A stretch of DNA of 64,000 bases from Paenibacillus sp. Soil766 (GTDB lineage: Bacteria > Bacillota > Bacilli > Paenibacillales > NBRC-103111): contig NZ_LMSJ01000001.1 in NCBI RefSeq assembly GCF_001428105.1, forward strand, positions 310,835 through 374,834, written 5' to 3'. The translations under genes were made by a program, and so were the position numbers. The notes under the pieces were generated by a model that saw only the letters and a program-made list of their open reading frames with translations, searched no databases and was not told where the DNA came from. This document shows, one piece after another, positions 44,517 to 52,637 of this stretch; the stretch's first letter is position 1; each line of letters begins with the position of its first letter.

Positions 44517-44954
44517 TTAGGAAAGTTCGTTTTTTAGTAATTCTGTTAATCCATTTGGATAAAGTATCTTTTTCCCTAAAAATAATTCATCTTTCGAAAC
44601 CCATTTAGCATTAATAACTTTATTCCCTTCAAGTATAGTAAATTGTTCTTTCTGATAATGGCTTTTATCTTTAAAGTCAACTAAGTATATCTGAGTTATC
44701 TCGTGTCCTATAATATCATCTATTCTGAAGATATTTTCTAAACAGGTGATATATCGTTTTATAACTACTTGAACGCCAATCTCTTCACTAAATTCTCTTA
44801 TTAACGCCTCATCTGACCGCTCTCCAAATTCAATTGTTCCACCTATTGGACGGTAATAAAAACCTAATCCTTTTGAATGTTTACCTTCCTGCTCCTCCAA
44901 AAGAATATGGTTATTCTTAATAATTAGACCTAATGTATTAGCTCGTGGATACAT
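44517..44954 (-). CDS. Nudix hydrolase
   Basis: 145 residues from ATG 44954, 7 bases after AGGAGG. The Nudix box reads GGTIEFGERSDEALIREFSE plus EIG (about residues 38-60), matching GX5EX7REUXEEXGU. These enzymes cleave nucleoside diphosphates linked to another group. The substrate cannot be told. It occupies its own unit between repeat copies 4 and 5. Confidence 0.92.
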   Translation of the reverse strand: MYPRANTLGLIIKNNHILLEEQEGKHSKGLGFYYRPIGGTIEFGERSDEALIREFSEEIGVQVVIKRYITCLENIFRIDDIIGHEITQIYLVDFKDKSHYQKEQFTILEGNKVINAKWVSKDELFLGKKILYPNGLTELLKNELS

Positions 44955-45000
44955 CAAAATGCCTCCTCTACTGCTAATATATTTCTACAATAATATCAAC

Positions 45001-45076
45001 TATCCTGTGAGTTACTTGTTACGACAAAAAATGGAGCTGCCACGTGGCAAGCTCCTTCACTATCGTTTCCAGATAG
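45001..45076 (-). repeat. attC-like cassette repeat, copy 5
   Basis: A-arm TATCCTGTGAGTTACTTGTT; stem ATGGAGCTGCC/GGCAAGCTCCT; C-arm TCACTATCGTTTCCAGATAG with tail CTTAATGAATT. Confidence 0.8.
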
Positions 45077-45122
45077 CTTAATGAATTGTCGTCCGGAAGT
45101 TTTCACGCTCCTTGAGCTACTT

Positions 45123-45540
45123 TTACCACTCAGCTTGTTTAAGTATTTCTGATTTTTCATCTAAAAGATTAACGAGATTTAGTTTTTCAATAAAAATCTT
45201 TAGCCAAGTTATCCAAATTGTATCTGATTCATAATCTGCTTGTTCTAAAGCCAGTATGATATACGGTGTTAAATCAATCCAATTCAATAATTATCTTAAT
45301 GCAATTATCCCACTGATCTTTGCTTGTATATGTAATTAAACAGTCAGAAATCTTATCCGTAAGACTAATTAATCTCTTTACTGCATACGTTTGTTCTTCT
45401 AGAGGTCGATTCCAACTTAAAGAAGAAAGTAACAATTTAATATTATCTTCCACGGAATCACCACCATACCAGTAAATGTGTTCAATTGGAGTATTCGATG
45501 AGGAATTAAACTCTCCAGCCGCTGGGTTAGTGGCTGCCAC
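45123..45540 (-). pseudogene. Helical hypothetical protein, 5'-truncated at a repeat and frameshifted
   Basis: One frame reads SVEDNIKLLLSSLSWNRPLE and RLISLTDKISDCLITYTSKD. A one-base shift near 45285 leads to NWIDLTPYIILALEQADYES and TWLKIFIEKLNLVNLLDEKS before TAA at 45123. The first codons (MAATNPAAG) are read from repeat copy 6 itself, so the native N terminus is lost. The gene is not recognised. Confidence 0.55.
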
Positions 45541-45578
45541 ACGGTAGCCATTAACTGTTTACTATCGTGTCCCGTTAG
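45513..45578 (-). repeat. attC-like cassette repeat, copy 6
   Basis: The A-arm CCGCTGGGTTAGTG joins directly to a truncated coding frame. Stem TGGCTGCC/GGTAGCCA has loop ACAC. C-arm TTTACTATCGTGTCCCGTTAG is close to consensus. Confidence 0.85.
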
Positions 45579-45630
45579 TACCACGCTAAGTGTATGTTAA
45601 CAGAAGATAATGATTCCTTCTAATCATCTA

Positions 45631-46143
45631 CTATAATATCTCTTTTCTAAATGATATTAGCCTCAGTTGCTCATCTTCCTTGAAGTTATTACATTTAGAT
45701 AATTCAACATCAAAAAACTCGTCGTCTCTTTCATTCATTCGAATTGATTTACAGACAAATTCCGTCTTGCCTTTGTCTGTACCCGCCCATGCGTCTCGTG
45801 TGTTATCAACGATCCAATGTATTTCTTTACCATTTGAATTTATGTCATGAATCAATGGACCGCTATCTATTGTCGGGGAAATAATCATTAAGTTATCTCC
45901 TTTACCCTCATTAAATCTTTTCACCATTTCATCAACACGATCCAAATCCACTTGGTCAAAGTTAATAATAATTGACTTGTTTTTGTTTGTATTTTCTGTA
46001 TGAGATTGTTGATTTAAGAGTACAAAAATGGCACTGACTAATCCAATAAAGACGATAAGTTGCATATAAATTATCGGTTTCTTGTATACGTTTTCCACCT
46101 CCGCAATAATTCCATATTTAGAATATTCGGCTAAGCGATTCAA
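45631..46143 (-). CDS. DUF4362-like membrane-anchored protein
   Basis: Up to 170 residues; the true start is uncertain. The frame opens inside repeat copy 7 at 46143, and a GCGGAGGTGG within it suggests a start nearer residue 16-27. A membrane helix (IVFIGLVSAIFVLL) is followed by VDLDRVDEMVKRFNEGKGDN, then IHDINSNGKEIHWIVDNTRD and KGKTEFVC, matching DUF4362 proteins of Bacillales (yNGxxIxxxxDNTRDxfG). Function unknown. Confidence 0.6.
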   Translation of the reverse strand: MNRLAEYSKYGIIAEVENVYKKPIIYMQLIVFIGLVSAIFVLLNQQSHTENTNKNKSIIINFDQVDLDRVDEMVKRFNEGKGDNLMIISPTIDSGPLIHDINSNGKEIHWIVDNTRDAWAGTDKGKTEFVCKSIRMNERDDEFFDVELSKCNNFKEDEQLRLISFRKEIL

Positions 46144-46232
46144 CTATCCTGCCATTTAGCTTAATGACGAAGAGGAGCCTCTACGTCGCCTGCTCCTCCA
46201 CATGCGTGCCCCTAAGCTTAGCGAAAGTTAGT
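46141..46232 (-). repeat. attC-like cassette repeat, copy 7
   Basis: A-arm CCTGCC with ATTTAGCTTAATGACG; stem GAGGAGC/GCTCCTC. The C-arm contains CCCTAAGCTTAGCG before AAAGTTAG. Its TAAGCTTA pairs with TTTAGCTTAA of the A-arm although both differ from consensus, a compensatory change. Confidence 0.8.
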
Positions 46233-46535
46233 GACAGACCAATAATCATCCGCGTCACTAAGACTTTTTAACACCTTGTTCGCTACTTTGTCGTAAATAT
46301 TGCCAAAGAAACTACTGTTCGGTGAAAATAAAGTTTTAGACTGGAGTCGTTGATTTAACGCGGTTTTTGAATTGATGAAACGTCAGCTTTTGATAAATAA
46401 GTTTTAGACTGATCCCTTAAAAGAAGAAGCGGCGGACCAAGACTTGAAAAATAAAGTCTGAGACTGCCGCTGTAGTCATTCAAATAACCTACCCTTTAGT
46501 AAAACAATGCATCATCTCTGCAATCCCCGAAAGAG
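46233..46535. repeat. Non-coding stretch with three short direct repeats and a long hairpin
   Basis: AAGTTTTAGACTG occurs at 46331 and 46399, and AAGTCTGAGACTG at 46454, each after AATA. The arms AGCGGCGGACCAAGACTT and AAGTCTGAGACTGCCGCT (46428-46471) form an imperfect 18-bp stem. No gene is seen; it may be a decayed mobile-element end. Confidence 0.5.
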
Positions 46536-46971
46536 TTAATGCACAATGAGGACTGGGTAACTTGATAGCTGTGAAACCTTGTGGCTGACACTTCCAAGCA
46601 TCATTTCTATTATTCCACTTAGTCCACGGCTCCCAATAATAATGAGTTGCTGCTCGGTATTCCCCTGCATATTTTAATATCTCATGTGCAGGATATCTCC
46701 CTTAAGATGAACTGTTCCTTGGTTAATCCCCTCAAATTTAAATTTAGATTTGGCTTATTGCAGCTGTTCCAAACTCGCTTTTTTCCATTTCGTTCATTAT
46801 TTCTTCCAAGAATTTCTCTGGTACAAATGTCATGCCATTCGACACATATTCCTGGCTGACATTAACCAAGGTAACTTGAGTTTGTTTGTTTCGGGCTATT
46901 TCAATGGTTGCATCAAGGAGTTTGTACGTTATTTCAGCTTTATCAATGGTCACCATTATTTTGTCAAACAT
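46536..46971 (-). pseudogene. Universal stress protein (UspA family), frameshifted
   Basis: The frame from ATG 46971 gives MFDKIMVTIDKAEITYKLLD and QVTLVNVSQEYV. Later frames give GDI, HEILKYAGEYR and, after another shift, QQLIIIGSRGLSGIIEMMLG then VSHKVSQLSSYPVLIVH before TAA. These are all parts of a UspA fold, with the ATP-binding GSRGLSG. At least two frameshifts disrupt it. It overlaps the end of the MFS gene upstream. Confidence 0.8.
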
Positions 46972-46976
46972 ATTTA

Positions 46977-48209
46977 TCATCCTTTCCGTGGTAGCTCGTA
47001 ACTATTTCGGCTACCTACAAAACGGTTTCTTGCTGCTCCTATACCGACTAAAAAGAGCAAGACCGCAGCGCCAAGCAGAATGAAAAGTGGCAGGTTCCAA
47101 CTATTTGTCGCATCATGCAGATATCCTATAAGAGCAGGACCGACTGCGGCAAAAAGATATCCGATCGATTGTGCCATGCCAGACAGTTTCGCTGCTTGAT
47201 GCGCATTTTCAGTACGTAACCCGAAAAACATCATGGACAAACTAAAGGCGAAGCCTCCACCAATTCCGAGCATGATGATCCACAACAGAATCATATTGGA
47301 GCTTCCGTAAAGAAGTCCAACTGTTCCCGTCAAAAGCAAAATGGTTGTAATGACCACTAACAACCGTTGGCTAGACATGCGCCCAGCAATAACGGGGACA
47401 ATAAAGGCAAATGGAAGCATAGCTAACTGCATGATCGAGAGGTACCATCCTGATTGGTTTGGATCAATTCCTTGCTGCTTTAAAATTTCAGGCAACCATG
47501 CGATCAAAACATAGAAAACCATGGACTGTATACCCATAAACAAGGTTACTTCCCAGGCAATGAGGGATTGCCAAACATTCACATCGTTGCTGGCCATTTT
47601 TTGACTCGTCGTGGTTGATTGCTTCGTTTGATTTCTTAATTGGGGTAACCAACAGAGGATTGATACAAAACTTAGAATCCCCCATATTCCCAATGCTCCT
47701 TGCCATTTTAGACCTGCGTTTACGGCTAGAGGCACACTGATTCCCGATGCGACCGCTCCACATAAACTCATTGAAATGGAGTAAAAACCTGTCATGGAGC
47801 CAATTTTATTTGGGAAATCCCTTTTGATTATACTTGGCAATAATACATTACATACGGCAATTGCGAATCCAAGAATTGCTGTCCCAATAAACAGATTAGC
47901 TGCGCCAGATAAAGAACGTATTACAATACCTACAGTCAGAAAGAGTAAGGCGATCATTATGATACGTTCAACCCCATACCTTTGTCCTAATTTTGGTACT
48001 AGAGGCGATAATAAAGCAAATGCAAGCAAGGGTACCGTTGTGATCAGGCCTGCTAATGTATTTGAAATATGAACGTCATCCCTTATCAGACTCACTAAAG
48101 GACTGACTGATGTTAAGGGAGTACGTAAATTAGCTGCAATAACAATAATGCCGAGAATGATCAGCCCAATAGAGGATGGTACGGCTTTATTATTTTGTTT
48201 ATTCGGCAT
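46977..48209 (-). CDS. MFS transporter, CynX/NimT (cyanate permease-like) type
   Basis: 410 residues, 12 hydrophobic helices. LRTPLTSVSPLVSLIRDD near the N terminus and the long SVSPLV/AWLPEILKQQGI landmarks are typical of the CynX/NimT/YeaN group, which takes up or exports small anions or nitroimidazoles. The ligand is not predictable. It lies downstream of an XRE-cupin regulator on the same strand, and a perfect palindrome covers its probable promoter (48286-48319). Confidence 0.88.
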   Translation of the reverse strand: MPNKQNNKAVPSSIGLIILGIIVIAANLRTPLTSVSPLVSLIRDDVHISNTLAGLITTVPLLAFALLSPLVPKLGQRYGVERIIMIALLFLTVGIVIRSLSGAANLFIGTAILGFAIAVCNVLLPSIIKRDFPNKIGSMTGFYSISMSLCGAVASGISVPLAVNAGLKWQGALGIWGILSFVSILCWLPQLRNQTKQSTTTSQKMASNDVNVWQSLIAWEVTLFMGIQSMVFYVLIAWLPEILKQQGIDPNQSGWYLSIMQLAMLPFAFIVPVIAGRMSSQRLLVVITTILLLTGTVGLLYGSSNMILLWIIMLGIGGGFAFSLSMMFFGLRTENAHQAAKLSGMAQSIGYLFAAVGPALIGYLHDATNSWNLPLFILLGAAVLLFLVGIGAARNRFVGSRNSYELPRKG

Positions 48210-48285
48210 TCTTAATTTCTCCTTCCTGAATTCTTACATATTATTTGCTTCCTGCTGATTGAAAAAAAACGATACATCCGCGCGA

Positions 48286-48319
48286 ATAAATAAAGTATAT
48301 TATAGTATACTTTATTTAT
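48286..48319 (-). promoter_or_regulatory. Palindromic operator overlapping the MFS promoter
   Basis: ATAAATAAAGTATA and TATACTTTATTTAT are perfect 14-bp arms around TTATAG. The centre reads TATAAT on the minus strand and may be the -10. A further half-site TATACTTTTATT lies at 48336-48347. Binding by the adjacent XRE regulator is inferred. Confidence 0.65.
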
Positions 48320-48362
48320 CAATAAGTAATTTATAATATACTTTTATTCGTCTAAAAATAAA

Positions 48363-48406
48363 AATACAACTCTGAAATTCCCGTCATGGAATTCAGAGTT
48401 GTATTT
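48363..48406 (-). terminator. Terminator of the XRE gene
   Basis: AATACAACTCTGAA pairs with TTCAGAGTTGTATT and extends with an inner ATTCC/GGAAT. It lies 20 bases after the regulator stop codon, so the MFS gene needs its own promoter. Confidence 0.8.
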
Positions 48407-48426
48407 AATAAGTTGAATTTTCGACT

Positions 48427-48987
48427 TTAGAAATCGTACTTTAAGGATATATGGAGCACTGTTTCGCTATCCGTATGATTGGTATAAGAATGAGGACAAT
48501 CTGCACGAAAACTGATAGTATCATATTGATTCAATGTGTAAATCTCTCCATTGACTTGAATTTCAATGGAACCAGTCATGACTGTCGCAATTTCAGTTGT
48601 ATTGACATGATGACCTTCAGGCTGATACGAGCTATTTGGCTGTAAGTAAGCCCGACACATTTCAATATCGTTACTTTTAAAGATTGGTTCAATGATCCAA
48701 TTTTTTTGATCATTAGAAAATCGCAGTCCTTCACCTGCTCGATACAAACTAGCAGAGTCTTCTGATTTGAACAAAGCCAATAGCGGTAAAGATATACCTT
48801 TTGAAATTTTCCATATAATCGCCAAAGTTGGATTTGTCTCGCCACGTTCGATATTCCCCAGAGTAAGTTTGCTTACGCCCGTTAGTTCCGATAAGTCGTC
48901 TAAGCTCATGTTTTTTTCTTTTCTGTACTTTTTCAAGGCAACACCGATTTGTAATACAATTTCTTTTGATTCATTGATTTCATCCAT
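48427..48987 (-). CDS. XRE-family regulator with C-terminal cupin domain
   Basis: 186 residues from ATG 48987, 8 bases after GAGG. The helix-turn-helix (residues about 10-65) has MSLDDLSELTGVSKLTLGNI and ERGETNPTLAIIWKISKG. The cupin (about 105-180) has HHVNTTEIATVMTGSIEIQV and FRADCPHSYTNH. Regulators of this build commonly control nearby transporters in response to a small ligand. Control of the downstream MFS gene is likely. Confidence 0.92.
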   Translation of the reverse strand: MDEINESKEIVLQIGVALKKYRKEKNMSLDDLSELTGVSKLTLGNIERGETNPTLAIIWKISKGISLPLLALFKSEDSASLYRAGEGLRFSNDQKNWIIEPIFKSNDIEMCRAYLQPNSSYQPEGHHVNTTEIATVMTGSIEIQVNGEIYTLNQYDTISFRADCPHSYTNHTDSETVLHISLKYDF

Positions 48988-49091
48988 TAGATTCACCTCA
49001 ACAAAAAACAGTTATAGCTAGTATATTATTTATCTAGATTCTTTTCCATACGAGTAGTATTTGATGGTGGACTACATTCCTATGAAAAAAT

Positions 49092-49252
49092 AATCTGCCC
49101 GTTTAGCTTAATGAAACTTCGTCAGTCTAATACTTTATTTTCCTAGTTTATCAAGACCTAATTTTAGGAAAGTCAGATATAATAAAGGGTTCCACATATT
49201 ATACATGACTAATATGTGGAACCCTTTATGTTTAACTATCGTTCCCAGTTAG
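49092..49252 (-). repeat. attC-like cassette repeat, copy 8 (long centre)
   Basis: A-arm AATCTGCCCG then TTTAGCTTAATGAAAC. The centre is about 110 bases and ends in a strong stem, ATAAAGGGTTCCACATATTA with its complement (49182-49229). C-arm GTTTAACTATCGTTCCCAGTTAG is near consensus. It resembles long-centre attC sites. Confidence 0.85.
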
Positions 49253-49285
49253 TTCAACGGATCATGCGGTCCAAACTTTCAACTC

Positions 49286-49660
49286 TTAGTTCACTACCCC
49301 ATATCTGTTTCCATCAGGATCTTGAAGTGAAAATCCTCGCATTCCGTCGAACTCCTCAATCTCACCAACATCGGCTCCTCGCTGCCGCAGCAGGTTATAT
49401 GCCGACTCAACATCGTACGTATGAAAGTTATAATACTGTCCTACACCATAATCATTTTTCGGAAATGGTTTCTGTATAAAGTTGTAGGACCTCACGAGAC
49501 AAAAAATGATTTTGTTATCATTCATCATTGTCACAGTAGCGTTCGGTTCATCTTTATGCATGATTTCAAATCCTAACACACGGGTATACCATTCAGTTGA
49601 TCGTTTCAGGTCGCTGACCGGGACAAAAATACCAACACCAAAAAATGGGCTTTGACTCAT
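49286..49660 (-). CDS. VOC-family (glyoxalase/bleomycin-resistance-like) protein
   Basis: 124 residues after AAGGAGGAG. Two beta-alpha-beta-beta-beta units are seen: VGIFVPVSDLKRSTEWYTRV then a late GMRGFSLQDPDGNRYGVV, the classic VOC ending. The metal or ligand role is not clear. Members include lyases, dioxygenases and drug-binding resistance proteins. It forms part of the unit closed by copy 8, together with the ECF sigma gene upstream. Confidence 0.9.
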   Translation of the reverse strand: MSQSPFFGVGIFVPVSDLKRSTEWYTRVLGFEIMHKDEPNATVTMMNDNKIIFCLVRSYNFIQKPFPKNDYGVGQYYNFHTYDVESAYNLLRQRGADVGEIEEFDGMRGFSLQDPDGNRYGVVN

Positions 49661-49735
49661 TGAATATCTCCTCCTTAAGTATTAATGTGAACTTAACTAA
49701 TAAACGATACATTCACCAAAAACCAAACAGAGGGT

Positions 49736-50416
49736 TTAAAAAAATTTTTCCGTCACCATAAATTGATTCCCGTCTGGATCTTCTAAATAGAAAGCGATCC
49801 TCCCATTTACCAATTGGATGTTGCTGATTTTCACCCGTATCTTGGCCAATTCGAGGTAACACCTGCATATCGCATTAAGGTCTCTCTGTTTGAAGGCTTT
49901 GACGAGGCTATCCAAATCCATTTGTGAGGCATACGATTTGGGAACTTCCCTTTCAAAAGGATCTGTACTAGCTACCTCAATTCGACGGGACAGCTTCTTT
50001 AATCTCAATCGGGCTCGCCCCAGCGTCACCTGGACGGTCCCTTCCGCTTGTGATAAGAACTCGGCGGTTTCTTTCGAAGTAAAATCAAAAACATCTATGA
50101 ACAACATAATGACTAAGGCCCGTGGTGATAACCGGTGAGCTAATGCTTCCAGTAGCTCTCGTGTTAATAGCTCCCCATCATGAAATGATGAATCATTAAA
50201 ATCCGTATCTGTGGTCTGGATGCGGCGTTTATCCATTTTTATTTTATCTTTCCATGCGTTTAAGGCGATTCGATATAGATAAGCCTTTGATATCGCTCGT
50301 GAAGGATCCGATTTAACTACCTTATACACTTTAAATAGAACCTCTTGCGATAAGTCCTCTGCATCCCATTGATTATGGGTAATATGCAAACAATACCGAT
50401 ATATGGTTTGTTCCAT
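49736..50416 (-). CDS. ECF-type RNA polymerase sigma factor with a VOC-like C-terminal tail
   Basis: 226 residues. Region 2 has HNQWDAEDLSQEVLFKVYKV, and region 4 has SPRALVIMLFIDVFDFTSKE and GTVQVTLGRARLRLKKL. After residue about 165 the protein continues to VNGRIAFYLEDPDGNQFMVT, which looks like the last VOC strands and resembles the end of the gene downstream. No good SD precedes the ATG at 50416; the same frame stays open to about 50446, after a TGAGGTGA, so the start may be an unusual codon upstream. No anti-sigma gene is seen. Confidence 0.75.
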   Translation of the reverse strand: MEQTIYRYCLHITHNQWDAEDLSQEVLFKVYKVVKSDPSRAISKAYLYRIALNAWKDKIKMDKRRIQTTDTDFNDSSFHDGELLTRELLEALAHRLSPRALVIMLFIDVFDFTSKETAEFLSQAEGTVQVTLGRARLRLKKLSRRIEVASTDPFEREVPKSYASQMDLDSLVKAFKQRDLNAICRCYLELAKIRVKISNIQLVNGRIAFYLEDPDGNQFMVTEKFF

Positions 50417-50503
50417 TTGCGATAGCTCTAGAGTAGATATGTAAATTCACCTCACCTAATAACCTTTTCTCCAATTACCTTAGTTTTCCTTTTACATATA
50501 AAT

Positions 50504-50590
50504 AAACGGTCCTTAGCTTAATAAAAACAAGGAGCAGTTCTGCAGCTGCAGAACTGCTCCTTATTATGTTCAACTATAGTTTCACGTTAG
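50504..50590 (-). repeat. attC-like cassette repeat, copy 9
   Basis: The centre is a perfect palindrome: AAGGAGCAGTTCTGCAG and its complement. A-arm GGTCCTTAGCTTAATAAAAAC. C-arm ATGTTCAACTATAGTTTCAC then GTTAG. Confidence 0.9.
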
Positions 50591-50626
50591 ATTATAGTAC
50601 AACTTAACCACGAGCTGCCACCACGC

Positions 50627-50713
50627 AAAACTGCCCGTTAACGTAATGGAGGCTGCCGATCATGCTGGCAGCCTCCCATTGGTGTGTTTATTGAACAAAC
50701 GTTCTCTCGTTAG
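50627..50713 (-). repeat. attC-like cassette repeat, copy 10
   Basis: Only 36 bases separate it from copy 9, so that unit is empty. A-arm AAAACTGCCCG with TTAACGTAATG; stem GAGGCTGCC/GGCAGCCTC. C-arm TTTATTGAACAAACGTTCTC then TCGTTAG. CGTT of the A-arm pairs with AACG of the C-arm. Confidence 0.9.
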
Positions 50714-50720
50714 CTTAATC

Positions 50721-51070
50721 CTACAACCTTTTCTTTAACATCTGTTCATCATCTTTAACATAATTGCAATGTTCATACGTTCTAATTGCAGCGTTATTCC
50801 TTCTTCCTGTCAGTACCTTCATACTTTTTACTCCGCGTTCTCTAAGGTTTTCTTCCAGACAAGAAATAATTGCAATTGCAATTCCTTTTCTTCGAGCATC
50901 TTCTTCTACATAGAGTTCGGTAATTTCTCCGTGTTGTTACGATTTATATTTAGACGTTCAATTATCTTAGTTGGAGGTCTTTTTACACCACCGTTAAACT
51001 CTTGATTTAGTCTAGAAAGTTCTTCAGCATCGGTAAAGAATGCTAGTCTTACACTTGCAACAGAATTCAT
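50721..51070 (-). pseudogene. GNAT acetyltransferase with internal deletion and frameshift
   Basis: The frame from ATG 51070 (after GAGGTGA) reads MNSVASVRLAFFTDAEELSR and stops after about 57 codons. A second frame gives GEITELYVEEDARRKGIAIA, NNAAIRTYEHCNYVKDDE and ends KKRL with a stop in the repeat tail. The second half is a GNAT acetyl-CoA site (RRKGIA in place of RxxGxG/A). About 30-40 residues of the middle are missing. Confidence 0.8.
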
Positions 51071-51138
51071 TTTTAGTCACCTCGTCCACTCATATATAGA
51101 TACATATTCTACCATATTAATAAAATGAATTGTTGATG

Positions 51139-51211
51139 AAAACTGCCCGTTAGCAGGAAAATAAAAAAGGCTGCCGAAGCAACCTTTTATTTTACTATTG
51201 TTTCTCGTCAG
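51139..51211 (-). repeat. attC-like cassette repeat, copy 11
   Basis: A-arm AAAACTGCCCG with TTAGCAGG. Stem AAAGGCTGC/GCAACCTTT has one mismatch. C-arm TACTATTGTTTCTCGTCAG; the end core is GTCAG. Confidence 0.8.
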
Positions 51212-51270
51212 CTTAAAATGAAAAACTTCGGGTGGTCGTGGACTCCTTTTAATACACTCTCAAAATCGCC

Positions 51271-51708
51271 TTAATTTTGTTCTGTGTCTGTAAATTCTTT
51301 TATTATTATTTTTATCATTTCCATGGTCTTTTCAGGTAATTTATTTGGTTTAAAGTAACCATACTCGATTACTTCATTCCTGTCAGGCTGTATTGTGCCT
51401 TCATATTTATTTGTTGTGTAAGTTATGGCTACATAATGTGTCCTTGATTTAATATAAAATCTTGCATCAGAAAAAATATGGAAGAAGTCCATGTCTTTAA
51501 TAATTATATTAAGTTCTTCTACCATTTCCCTTCTTAATGCATCTTCAACAGATTCTCCAGGCTCTAATAAGCCACCTGGCAATCCCCAAGAATCATCATT
51601 GTGTCGTACAAGCAATATTTCTCCTTCATTATTAGTCAATATTAATGTCGGTCGTACTAAGATTAATGGTAAATCGCCTGTACGATCCCTAAGTTCTTTG
51701 ATATACAT
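51271..51708 (-). CDS. Nudix hydrolase
   Basis: 145 residues after AGGAGTGA. The Nudix box GGLLEPGESVEDALRREMVE plus EL lies at about residues 45-67, preceded by WGLP. The N terminus PLILVRPTLILTNNEGEILL is typical of the family. It is not closely related to the Nudix gene at 44.5 kb. It sits alone between copies 11 and 12. Confidence 0.92.
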   Translation of the reverse strand: MYIKELRDRTGDLPLILVRPTLILTNNEGEILLVRHNDDSWGLPGGLLEPGESVEDALRREMVEELNIIIKDMDFFHIFSDARFYIKSRTHYVAITYTTNKYEGTIQPDRNEVIEYGYFKPNKLPEKTMEMIKIIIKEFTDTEQN

Positions 51709-51760
51709 TAGTTCACTCCTGATTTCTAAGCTAAAGGTTAAATATTAACACAAATTGGAA

Positions 51761-51846
51761 GTATACTGTCCGATACTTCAATGAGGCTGCCAATTGTTGC
51801 CGGCAGCCTCGTCTTAGTTTCTTATTGAACAGACGTTCCCAGTTAG
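51761..51846 (-). repeat. attC-like cassette repeat, copy 12
   Basis: A-arm ATACTGTCCGATACTTCAATG; stem GAGGCTGCC/GGCAGCCTC. C-arm TTATTGAACAGACGTTCCCA then GTTAG. TTCAAT of the A-arm pairs with ATTGAA of the C-arm, both departing from other copies in step. Confidence 0.9.
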
Positions 51847-51887
51847 AGTAATTACGAAATGTTTAATGCTTCGTTGACACAGGATTG

Positions 51888-52463
51888 CTAAAACTCCACA
51901 CCGCGGACTTTAGAGAACACCATAGTATCACGCAATGAACCATCAACAGAAAGATCATCATTTCGTATAATTCCTTCTAAAGTAAAACCTAACCGCTCGG
52001 CTACTCTATAGCTTCTTATATTTTTTGAGTCACATCGAATTTCTACACGGTTAGCTTGTAACTCTTGAATCGCGAAATTCAAAATAGCCTCTACAGCTTC
52101 AGTCATATATCCTTGCCCTCCAAAAGATGAACGAACCCAGTAACCAATCTCAAATCTTCGTATATTCCAATCAATATTGTGAAGCCCACTACTGCCAATT
52201 AATTCCCCAGTTTCCTTTAACAATATGAGTAATCTCATATCGGAGCGTTCTAAGAATTTTAATCTCGCTTTTCGTATGTTTGCCTCTGATTCTTCTAGTG
52301 TAGGCATGGTTTGTGCCCATGGCATCCAAGGAATTAATTCTTCCATACTTTCTCTTATCGCTTCATTTACTTTGATTCCATCATCTAAAATTGGAGCACG
52401 AATAAGTAAACGTCTACTTTCAAACGCCTCTGGTATTGAAAACAAAATCGGGTCAGATGCCAA
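51888..52463 (-). CDS. GNAT acetyltransferase, RimJ/RimL type
   Basis: About 191 residues if started at TTG 52463, 7 bases after TTGGAGATG; the frame is open 10 codons further to TTG 52493. ESRRLLIRAPILDDGIKVNE opens the fold, IGYWVRSSFGGQGYMTEAVE carries the acetyl-CoA loop (GGQGYM), and NIRSYRVAERLGFTLEGIIR is the usual last helix-strand. These enzymes acetylate N-termini or small amines. Confidence 0.92.
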   Translation of the reverse strand: MASDPILFSIPEAFESRRLLIRAPILDDGIKVNEAIRESMEELIPWMPWAQTMPTLEESEANIRKARLKFLERSDMRLLILLKETGELIGSSGLHNIDWNIRRFEIGYWVRSSFGGQGYMTEAVEAILNFAIQELQANRVEIRCDSKNIRSYRVAERLGFTLEGIIRNDDLSVDGSLRDTMVFSKVRGVEF

Positions 52464-52540
52464 TGCAACACATCTCCAATCAAAGTTTTCCAAACATTAT
52501 CACATTTGGTGTTTGTTATTACAAGAAATATTTTCCATTC

Positions 52541-52622
52541 AATCTTGATCGTTAGCGGAGAAAAGGCAGCCGGTCGTTTGTCAGCTGCCATCAAGTCATG
52601 ATTAAACTATATTATCCGTTAG
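52541..52622 (-). repeat. attC-like cassette repeat, copy 13
   Basis: A-arm CTTGATCGTTAGCGGAG; stem GGCAGC/GCTGCC with a 13-base loop. C-arm ATTAAACTATATTATCCGTTAG. Confidence 0.85.
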
Positions 52623-52637
52623 CGTAGCAGTTTAGGT

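Noticed and set aside
45001..45540. Two separate small genes
   Set aside because: The two frames join across one base into a coherent helical protein, so a frameshift is the simpler reading.
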